Source: Blastocladiella britannica (Eukaryota; Blastocladiomycota; Blastocladiomycetes; Blastocladiales; Blastocladiaceae). From it: DNA of 17,520 nt. Position 1 is the stretch's first letter. Each line of letters begins with the position of its first letter. A program made the translations under genes and the position numbers. The stretch covers positions 9,355-26,874 of the forward strand of contig MU624742.1 of NCBI GenBank assembly GCA_025349905.2. The letters are read 5' to 3'. The notes under the pieces were generated by a model. That model was given only the letters and a program-made list of their open reading frames with translations. It was not told where the DNA came from and did not search any database. Positions 11,501 through 17,520 of the stretch are shown one piece after another.

Positions 11501-12456
11501 ATGGCAGACAGCACCCCTGACAAGGACAAGAAGGAGGAGGAACAACAAAAGCCACAGTTCACGGACCTGCAGATCCTCGCCGCCGAGCAAGCGATCCGCG
11601 ACGACGAGGCCCGCGTCAACGCTTTGATCTCCTTACCCAACCCGCTGGGCCTGCTGTTGGACGAGTACTCTGACAACCCGTCGTTTCTGACCAAGATCCA
11701 CTCGCTGTTTGACCTGGGCTTCTCGCAGTTCCGCAAGTGCCGTGGCGATGGCAACTGCTTTTACCGCGCCTTCACGTTCGCGTATTTCGCGCGCACCCTC
11801 ACTCACCCGGCGCGGTTCTTGGCCCGTACCAAACGTGAGTTGAAGGACGCGTACGACTTGTTGCTGGCCCAAGGGTTTGATCGCATGGTGATTGAGGATT
11901 TCATGGACGTGGCCGAGGACACGGTGAGGGCCATTGAGCAGAAGACCATTTATGACCTGGACATGCTCACGGCCCGGTTCCAGGTGGACGAGATCAGTAA
12001 TGCGCTGGTGGTCATTGTGCGGTTTGCGGTGTCGGCGTACTTGCAGTTGCACGAGGACGGTATTGCATACAGCCTTGACTCTTTTTTTTTTTTTAAATAA
12101 ACTGACACGATCTTATATAGAATACTACCCGTTCGTCATGGACGACGCCGACTCGATGTTGCAGTACTGCAACCACTACGTCGAGGCCGTGGGCCGGGAC
12201 GCCGACCACATTCACCTGACGGTGGTGAGCAAGATCTTTCACGTCAACTTTTCGGTGGTGCGTTCCTTTTTCTTACTTTCCACCTTCTTCTTGACTGCGA
12301 CTCACTTCCATGAAATGAAAAAAAAAGGCTTACCTGGACGCCGGATCCTCCACCAAGGCCACCATCCACACCTTTGAGGGCGACGACGAGAACAAGCAAG
12401 ACGTGATTGCGCTGCTGTACCGCCCGGGCCACTACGATCTGCTCTACAGGGACTGA
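11501..12456 (+). CDS. Otubain (OTUB1-type) deubiquitinase
   Basis: This is an OTU-family cysteine protease of the otubain group. OTUB1 cleaves Lys48-linked ubiquitin chains and inhibits E2 enzymes by binding them. Exons are 11501-12059, 12121-12257 and 12328-12456, giving 274 aa (human OTUB1 is 271). Intron 1 (61 nt) has a CTGAC branch site. Intron 2 (70 nt) has a GTGCGT donor and an AAAAAAG acceptor; both joins are in phase. The catalytic block RGDGNCFYRAF carries D83 and C86; the catalytic His is H267 in RPGHYD near the C-terminus. Other otubain blocks are YYPFV and VVSKIFHVNFSVV. The first 20 residues are Lys/Glu-rich. The start is chosen as the first ATG; an open frame continues upstream without another. 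The stop is 17 bp from that of the convergent bHLH gene. Confidence 0.95.
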
Positions 12457-12473
12457 TCCACCCTTTAAATACA
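12457..12473. terminator. 17-bp convergent stop-to-stop interval
   Basis: The otubain stop TGA (12454-12456) and the bHLH stop (12476-12474, minus) leave 17 bp. The interval holds TTTAAAT, a near-palindromic AT-rich element that could act in both directions. No full AATAAA is seen on either strand, so 3' ends must extend into the opposite gene. Confidence 0.5.
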
Positions 12474-14190
12474 TTATTCTGTTTGTGCTGCGTCCACATC
12501 CTCGCCATGATCGGCCTCGACCCGCGCCCGCTTAGACGCTGGCTCGATGCTGCCGTCGTCCTCCTCGTCGTCGTGCCCGTGCCGGTGACGATGATGGTGA
12601 TGGTGGTGGTGGAGGTGCCCGTTCGCCTCATCATCCTTCTCGGCAACGTCCCCCAGCGCCCGCTTCGAACCGGCCGCCATTGCCGCGGCTGCCGCGGCCG
12701 CCGCCGCCTGCTGCTGGTGTTCCGGGTCAAACATGGCCATGGTCTGCGAGTCAGCCAGCGCCTGCGCGACCGCCGGGTCGACGCCGTGCGCGAGCGCCGC
12801 CGCCATGGCCGCCGCGTGCGCCTGCTGCTGCGCATGCAATCCTGCCGCGGCTGCTGCGTCGTCGCCATTGGCACCGGGACCAGTCATGGCAGCCGCAGCA
12901 GCCGCGTGCGCCGCAGCAGCGGCAGCCGCAATCGCCGGATGCGTAAATCCGGCAGCGGCGGCTCCGGCCGCGGTGGGAGCGGGCCAGGGACCTGCGGCAC
13001 CTGCAGCACCGGCGGCGGCGGCAGCAGTACCGCCAGGGAAGTATTGCCCGTACGCTTGCTGCTGCATGGCGGCGGCCATGGCCAGCGAGTGGTGGTGCGC
13101 CTGGTGCGCCTGATACATGGATGCCGGGGTCGTGGGCGCCGGGGGCTGCGCGCGCGGCGGCGGCGCTTCGCCGCCCAACGTGCCGATCTGTTGCCGAAGC
13201 GTCTCGTTCTCGGATTTCAGAAACTCGACGTACCCCGTCAGGTCGTTGATGGCCTCTGCATTGTCATATCGTCAGTACCAAAAGTCAGAAGTCCATATAA
13301 AAAGAAACCGTACGGTCAGCAAGCATCTTGTCCAGCGTCCATCGCTCGGCGTTGCGCTGCTCGGCCTCCTTCAGCTGCTGAATGTACTGCACCGCGCGGT
13401 GCAAGATCCCGCCCTTGTTGCGGTCCGAGCAGTTGGGCACGATCTTGGCCAGCTCCGAGATGCCCGTGTTGATCACCTCGCGGCGGCGCCGCTCCACCTC
13501 CTTGTGCGACTCGCGCCGCAGCTTGACCCACTCGTCGGTCCCCGGCGCCGGTTTGCCCCCGCCGTCCCCACCGCCGCCGCCGCCGCCACCCCCGCCTCCG
13601 CCGCCCCCGCCGCTGTTGCTCGCAGCCTCCTCCTCCTGCTGCTGCTGCTGCAACTGCTGCTGGTGCGTGGCGGCCGCGGCCATCGTCTCTGCTACATGGT
13701 GGTGGTGGTGGTGCTGCTGGAGCCGCTCCAAGTCGGCCTGCTGCTGGTGCTGGCGCTGCGCGGCAATGGCCATTTCCATGTGCCGCTGCATGGCCATCTG
13801 CATCTGCTGCATCTGCAGCTGCTGCAGGTTCACCGCGTCCTGCAACTGCTCGGTCGTCAGGTCCGGGTTGGCGGCAAGGATCTGCGCCATCATTTCCTCG
13901 GTCGTGGGCGGGGCCTGGCCCGTCATCACCGAGTGCGTGGCGGCCGCCATCGCCGCTTCCAGCATCGCGGGGTCTTGCGCCGCGGCGATAGCCGCCTCGT
14001 CGGGACCACCGCCAGGGTACACGCCGCCGGCGGGGGCTTGGCCGTCTCCGCTGCCGCCTACCGCCGATGCCATATCGGTATCACCGTTGGTGACTGCAGC
14101 TGTGCCGGTCATAGACGCGGTCGGGTCCTCGGAAGTCTCGCCGTGCGCGGTCAAGGCCGTCGATTCGTTGGGCAGAGCGCTTACTTCCAT
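12474..14190 (-). CDS. CBF1-like bHLH-leucine-zipper factor
   Basis: This is a nuclear transcription factor of the Cbf1/class B bHLH type. Yeast Cbf1 binds CACGTG in methionine-gene promoters and centromere CDEI elements. Exons are 14190-13314 and 13255-12474 around a 58-nt intron (CTGAC branch), giving 552 aa. The bHLH region spans about residues 219-292. Its basic region ESHKEVERRRRE has the H229/E233/R237 triad that reads CACGTG. The helix block KGGILHRAVQYIQQLKE and then WTLDKMLAD are typical of Cbf1. The intron falls just before a zipper with leucines spaced by seven (INDLTGYVEFL, SENETL, RQQIGTL). Outside this, the N-terminus is Gln/Met/His-rich with 15 Gly. The C-terminal half is Ala/Gln-rich with an eight-residue-scale His tract and ends with the basic patch SKRAR, a possible nuclear signal. 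Those long homopolymers are absent from yeast Cbf1. Orthology to Cbf1 specifically is likely but not proven. Confidence 0.9.
13567..13611 (-). repeat. 15-glycine codon tract
   Basis: Fifteen consecutive GGN codons, mostly GGC, encode polyglycine just before the bHLH domain of the CBF1-like protein. On the plus strand this is a C-rich run, so the minus strand is strongly G-rich. Mixed codons (GGC, GGG, GGA, GGT) suggest an old tract rather than a fresh expansion. Confidence 0.85.
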
Positions 14191-14719
14191 TCCTTGCTGG
14201 GTACGTGGTCTTATTGGGTTTGAGTGAGAACGCGCGTGCGCCTGGTGGTTCTGTCGAGGGTCATATATTCAAAATGAATTGATTTCAGTCCTGGTTGCTT
14301 CTCGTGTCGGGTTGGGCAAGCAAAAAGGGCAAAAGAAATGGATGGACAGATGCGGGCCGGCAGAAAAAAAAAAGTTAAGGACAGAAGAGCGCGCCGGGTC
14401 ACGAGTGTCACGGGGGTGCACGCGGACGTTGGACTGAGAGGTGTGTGAAGTCCGAAAAGTGTATCTTCTCTTTTGATGCGAAACTGGAACCGAAATTGAG
14501 GGATAAAAGGAGGAGGACGTACGCTGGTGGGTGGTGGTGGGGGGTTGGAGGAAGATGGAAATTTGGATGGGCGGCGGGAAGGGAGGTCGGTCAAGTTAGT
14601 TGGTTGAGGTCGGTCAATAAAGTAGGCTACTATCAGTCGATGATTTTACCTTAAGTCGGTTTTCAAAAAACTTGTCTCTTTCAAAGTATTTTATTAAAAC
14701 CGAACCAAATTATACAAAA
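14191..14719. promoter_or_regulatory. Divergent promoter region, CBF1-like / uS4m
   Basis: This 529-bp interval separates the divergent starts of the bHLH gene (14190) and uS4m (14720). It is the longest intergenic stretch in the window. A G-rich run on the plus strand at about 14524-14548 has several closely spaced G clusters. The uS4m side is AT-rich (TATTTTATTAAAACCG near 14687-14702) and ends in an A-rich leader. I saw no CACGTG here, so direct autoregulation by the bHLH factor has no visible site. No coding exon or RNA gene was recognised. Confidence 0.45.
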
Positions 14720-15750
14720 ATGAAGGCTCGGCCAGGACGCTTCAAGTAAGATTATTTTCCATTTTTATTTTGTCGTCCTTGAATGGTCATACCTATCGCC
14801 AACTCCTGACGCGCGCGCGCGTATACACACGCGTCCAAACGAACACAATTGAATCAACAACAACAAACTCAATAATATATATATATATATATAAACAGTG
14901 CCATGCGCGGCCTGATCCGCATGTCGTGGAACAAGCACAACCTGTACAACCTGGCATCGCGCCGGATGTACCCCGACCTGTCGCGCCGGTCGTTGTTCCA
15001 GCAAATGTGGCAGGCAAAGAAGGAATCGCGCGCGTACCACGGCGGGAACATCACCGAGCACCAGTTCCTGAACACCTGGAAGTCGGAGGCGCTCCCCGTG
15101 TACGGCAACGTTGCGCCGGTTGGAGCGCGGTCGCACGGCCAGAAGCTGCCCCCCATGCAAACGCTGACGTTTTCGCCGCTCGAGCGCCGGCTCGACGTGG
15201 CGGTCCACCGCGCGTGCTTTCAGCCGTCGGTGTATGCGGCCCGGCAGGTCGTGAGTCATGGCAAAGTCAAGGTCAATGGCCAAGTGGTTCGCTGTGTTAC
15301 TCTTTTTGGTATTTTGTGTTGATATTAACGTGAGGACTTGATACACAGTGCAAGCGCCCGTCGTACATTCTGCGCGACGGCGACTTGTTTTCGATTGAGC
15401 CCACTGCGGTGCCGATGCTCTCCTCGGAATCTCCTGTCGCTGCCGCTGCTGCTGCTGCTGCGACTGCAGAGACCGATGCCGACCCAGCGACTACTGCCAC
15501 CACTTCTGAGACAGCACCAGTGCAGGCATCCATCACCGAGGCAGTCAAGAACGGCGCGCTGCACTTCACCCCGCGGCCCTTCTCGCAGCCATGGATGTTT
15601 GTGCCCGAGTACCTGGAAGTAGACTATGCGGCGTGTGCGGCAGTGTTTGTGCGCGCGCCCATGGTCAAGCCGGGGAAATGCGAGGTGCCGTCGCCGTTCC
15701 CGCCCGAGGTGCACGGCCTTGCGCACGAGTACTACTCGCGTCGCGGATAA
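14720..15750 (+). CDS. NAM9: Mitochondrial ribosomal protein uS4m (Nam9-type)
   Basis: This is a protein of the mitochondrial small ribosomal subunit that binds 12S/15S-type rRNA. Exons are 14720-14745, 14899-15286 and 15349-15750, giving 271 aa. The tiny first exon (26 nt) ends at a canonical GTAAGA donor; splicing to 14899 gives an N-terminus MKARPGRFNAMRGLIRMSW. The conserved N-terminal block SWNKHNLYNL and then RSLFQQMWQAK and RAYHG are typical of fungal uS4m. The S4 RNA-binding domain lies at ~103-155 (RRLDVAVHRACF, VVSHGKVKVNG, then CKRPSYILRDGDLF). Intron 2 is placed with a GTTCGC donor because only that keeps phase and spacing in the S4 domain. The C-terminal block PEYLEVDY...EVPSPFPPEVH is conserved in Nam9, but an Ala/Thr-rich insert separates it from the S4 domain. 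An alternative start at the internal ATG 14903 is less likely. Confidence 0.9.
14809..14834. repeat. 26-bp alternating purine-pyrimidine run
   Basis: The run consists of (CG)n followed by TATACACACGCGT, unbroken alternation over 26 bp inside uS4m intron 1. Such sequence is prone to left-handed Z-DNA. It contains CTGAC just at its left edge, a possible branch site. Confidence 0.7.
14875..14893. repeat. (AT)n microsatellite before splice acceptor
   Basis: A perfect AT dinucleotide run of about 19 bp sits directly before the AAACAG acceptor of uS4m intron 1. It replaces a polypyrimidine tract and may vary in length between strains. Confidence 0.85.
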
Positions 15751-15794
15751 TTTTTTTTTTTTTTTGGGTGGTAAATGCACATTTTATTGGTTTT
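15751..15794. terminator. Convergent 3' interval, uS4m / MED31
   Basis: 44 bp separate the uS4m stop (15748-15750) from the MED31 stop (15797-15795, minus). A run of 15 T follows the uS4m stop. An AATAAA for MED31 lies on the minus strand at 15788-15783, only six bases after its stop, so MED31 transcripts probably end at or within the uS4m 3' end. Confidence 0.6.
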
Positions 15795-16424
15795 TTATGT
15801 GGCCTCGTCCGGTGTTGGGACTGGGTATCCGGCAGCAGCAGCAGCGGCAGCAGCGATATCGGCCAACCGAGCAGCCTCCATATCGCCCTCTTTCCCGTCG
15901 GTGATGCTCAGTAGCAAGTTGTAGTTGCGGTACGTTGCCCAGTGCGCGACTTGCCGCTGTTTGATCATGTCGATCGTGAACGGGTTCAGCAACGACGCGC
16001 GAAATGACGCATCATGTAAGAGGGTCAGGAAGTGCAGGCAGTGCGGAAATCTATCCTCCAAGTCAGTGATTTGCAAAGAGATAAAGGACGAAATAAACGC
16101 GTACTGGAGGTACTTGGCATACTGCGGCTGCCGCCAGTACTCGAGGTACTTGAGGTAGTTGATGAATTCGGATCGGCTAAAATAATTCTCGGTGGCCAAG
16201 TCTGCATTTCATGCACGTCCAATTCAATGAGAGAAGTCGGCCAAGTTCGCGAAAGACAATGGTAAGGTACAGTGGAGGTAGTCGGGGTTGGCCAAGAGCT
16301 GGATAAACTATACTTTGGGTACCGATATGCGTCAGTGTGCACACATTCGAAATAACAAAAAACGGATATGGGGCACCTCGAGCTCCATCTCGAATCGGTG
16401 CGTTTGCTCATCCGGAGATTCCAT
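15795..16424 (-). CDS. MED31: Mediator complex subunit 31
   Basis: MED31 (Soh1) is a small, highly conserved subunit of the Mediator middle module that links activators to RNA polymerase II. Exons are 16424-16377, 16307-16271, 16201-16105 and 16050-15795, giving 145 aa (human is 131). All joins are in phase and rebuild the family core: RFEMELE, FIQLLANPDYLHYLATENYF, EFINYLKYLEYW, PQYAKYLQFPHCLHFLTLL, then QVAHWATYRNYN. Introns are 69, 69 and 54 nt; the first and third have CTGAC branch sites. Intron 3 is a multiple of three with no stop, so an unspliced reading looks like a longer open frame with 18 extra residues. The C-terminus adds an Ala-rich tail absent from human MED31. The start codon is 38 bp from that of the divergent SF3B6 gene. 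Confidence 0.95.
16051..16104 (-). other. 54-nt in-frame, stop-free intron of MED31
   Basis: Donor GTACGC at 16104-16099 and acceptor ATAG ending at 16051, with an ACTGAC branch site. Removing it restores KYLQ-FPHCLH, which matches the MED31 family without a gap; keeping it inserts 18 residues into the conserved core. Confidence 0.85.
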
Positions 16425-16462
16425 AATTTTCAAAAAAAATCAAAATCAAAATTTTCGAAGAG
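16425..16462. promoter_or_regulatory. 38-bp bidirectional promoter MED31/SF3B6
   Basis: Only 38 bp lie between the two divergent start codons. The sequence is almost pure A/T with the heptamer AATTTTC at both ends (16425-16431 and 16450-16456) and A tracts between. A-rich nucleosome-excluding DNA would fit, but the core promoters must extend into the coding parts or the leaders must be very short. Confidence 0.6.
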
Positions 16463-17015
16463 ATGGCCGCACCATACACAAGGACAGTCGCCGCGGTACG
16501 TACGCCTTTTCCCCTTGACTTGATTGCACACTGCGATAAATTCACTCGCATGCGATCTCAATACAGCCCCGGCTAGCGCCCGAAGTCAATCGCATTCTCT
16601 TTGTTCGGTACGCACGCAACGAGAGCTCCTTATACAATCAATTGACCTCATATCATAACAGAAATCTACCATTCAAGGCCACCACCGAGGAACTGTACGA
16701 TCTGTTTGGCAAGTACGGCGCGATTCGCCAGATTAGAGTGTACGCCATTCACCCTTTCCTCAAATCGCATTTTCCGCGAAAAAATAACAATTTAACAACA
16801 GTGGCGATGTCCCCGACACCCGCGGCACCGGCTACGTAGTGTACGAAGACATTTACGACGCAAAGAACGCGTGCGAGCACCTCTCGGGCTACAATTTCGG
16901 CGGACGGTACCTGATTGTGCTGTACTTTCAGGCCAAGAAACTGCAGCGCAAACTGGACCTGGAGCGGCGCGAAAAGGAGCTGTCGCAGCTCAAGGAACAG
17001 TATGGACTCAAATAA
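16463..17015 (+). CDS. SF3B6: SF3b subunit p14 (SF3B6), splicing factor
   Basis: This small RRM protein of the U2 snRNP SF3b complex sits near the branch-site adenosine of introns. Exons are 16463-16495, 16567-16607, 16662-16739 and 16802-17015, giving 121 aa (human is 125). Introns are 71, 54 and 62 nt with GTACGT, GTACGC and GTACGC donors and TTGAC, TTGAC and TTAAC branch-like sites. The RRM carries RNP2 ILFVRNLP (residues 21-28) and RNP1 [10 protein letters not shown] (58-67). Family blocks [26 protein letters not shown] and [13 protein letters not shown] are intact. The C-terminal Lys/Glu-rich helix is present and ends at EQYGLK. An AATAAA overlaps the stop codon. Confidence 0.95.
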
Positions 17016-17054
17016 ACATGTGTATGTGCGCAAGAATCATATTGGCAAGTATAG
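17011..17054. terminator. SF3B6 poly(A) signal and convergent 3' interval
   Basis: AATAAA at 17011-17016 spans the last sense codon and the TAA stop of SF3B6. The next stop on the opposite strand is at 17057-17055, leaving 39 bp between genes. I see no AATAAA for the minus-strand gene here. Confidence 0.55.
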
Positions 17055-17478
17055 TCATGACCGCTGCTTCATGATCGATCGCGGTGCTGCAGCTGCAGCG
17101 GGTGCAGCAGTAGGGGTAGTGGGGTAGTCCGAGTCAAAGTAGTCTTCCTGCAAGTCGAATGGATCGGGATCGTCCACTTTTGTTGCTGCTGCTGCAACTG
17201 CGCCTCCAGCGGCAGCAGCAATGGGGACGGATATTGGCTGTGAGCTGCGTCTGTTTTTGCATTCCCCATTATTCAGCATTTCCTTTTAAAAAAAATGTGT
17301 AATGGATCGTTTTCGCACGATGATGCACTTCGACGCGATGGGCGCGACCGCAACGGCCTGGTAGTGGGCGATGGCGGGTCAGGTTTTCGCGCCGCGGTGC
17401 CTGGCAGTGGTGGCAGGCCGGCGATTTCGCGTGCGATCGGGATATTGGACAGAATGAAGCGCCAGAGCAGCATCCATG
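17055..17478 (-). CDS. 3' exons of unidentified gene, 5' part beyond window
   Basis: Two exons are proposed on the minus strand: 17478-17319, starting after a TAG acceptor at 17481-17479, and 17250-17055, joined over a 68-nt intron (GTGCGA...ACAG). The join is in phase and free of stops. The upstream exon encodes a hydrophobic stretch (WMLLWRFILSNIPIAREIAG) followed by Pro/Arg/Ser-rich sequence. The last exon encodes Ala-rich blocks, an acidic-aromatic patch (DDPDPFDLQEDYFDSDYP) and the ending RSIMKQRS. I do not recognise the family. The hydrophobic stretch could be a membrane segment or the end of a folded domain. The start codon lies outside the window; ATG 17473 is probably internal. Confidence 0.5.
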
Positions 17479-17520
17479 CTATTTCATCAATGCGATGGTC
17501 AATTTTTTTTTTTTTTTTCT
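17479..17520 (-). other. Probable intron 3' part of the edge gene
   Basis: Read on the minus strand, this is an A run of 16 (17518-17503) followed by TTGACC and a TAG at 17481-17479. It fits the branch site and acceptor of an intron whose 5' half lies beyond the window. Confidence 0.4.

Noticed and set aside
12483..14223. Long plus-strand frames opposite the bHLH gene (329, 368 and 281 codons)
   Set aside because: They are antisense shadows of Ala/Gly/Gln codon tracts, rich in Arg, Gly, Ala, Leu or Cys, with no domain pattern.
14191..14719. CACGTG sites for self-regulation by the CBF1-like factor
   Set aside because: I saw none in this promoter. CACGTG occurrences elsewhere (for example near 880 and 7195) lie inside coding exons and are expected by chance in GC-rich DNA.
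16025..16411. 128-codon minus-strand frame crossing the MED31 exons
   Set aside because: It reads through two introns in another frame; the spliced four-exon MED31 model explains the region fully.

Overview
The window reads as compact nuclear DNA of a fungus. It is GC-rich, with spliceosomal introns mostly 54-72 nt long, YTRAC-like branch sites, poly(A) signals, and long Ala/Gln/Gly/His/Pro codon tracts. A fungal origin is supported by the gene set: UDP-galactopyranose mutase and a monofunctional riboflavin-pathway RIB3 (both absent from mammals), a Cbf1-type bHLH factor, and a Nam9-type mitochondrial uS4. High GC and homopolymer-rich proteins suggest an early-diverging lineage such as Blastocladiomycota or a chytrid. 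That placement is inference only.

Layout. 340-2096 (+) UDP-galactopyranose mutase, 3 exons. 2527-3528 (+) RIB3, 5 exons. 3711-7928 (+) a single 1405-aa, mostly disordered protein with a retrotransposon-Gag-like region, SUMO-interaction-like motifs, an SR/RS tract, and a C-terminus resembling the ubiquitin-like domains that follow the catalytic core of USP7/Ubp15 deubiquitinases. 7953-10556 (-) an oversized ATG4 autophagy protease. Further 5' exons at 10659-11425 are either its N-terminus or a separate gene. 11501-12456 (+) an otubain (OTUB1-type) deubiquitinase. 12474-14190 (-) a CBF1-like bHLH-leucine-zipper factor. 14720-15750 (+) mitochondrial ribosomal protein uS4m. 15795-16424 (-) Mediator subunit MED31. 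16463-17015 (+) SF3b subunit p14/SF3B6. 17055-17478 (-) the 3' exons of an unidentified gene that runs off the right edge.

From 3711 rightward, neighbouring genes alternate strand. Convergent stop codons are only 17-44 bp apart, and divergent starts are as close as 38 bp (MED31/SF3B6), so UTRs and promoters must overlap. The genes are housekeeping functions from unrelated pathways (cell-wall galactofuranose, riboflavin, autophagy, ubiquitin, transcription, mitochondrial translation, splicing) and do not form one pathway.

The two most unusual things are the Gag-like/SIM/RS/USP7-tail protein at 3711-7928, which I cannot match to a known protein, and a strong intron 5'-splice-site bias: 17 of 21 modelled introns carry C at position +4 (GTACG/GTGCG type). 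All gene models were made by hand from reading frame, splice-site phase and remembered family motifs. No search was run.
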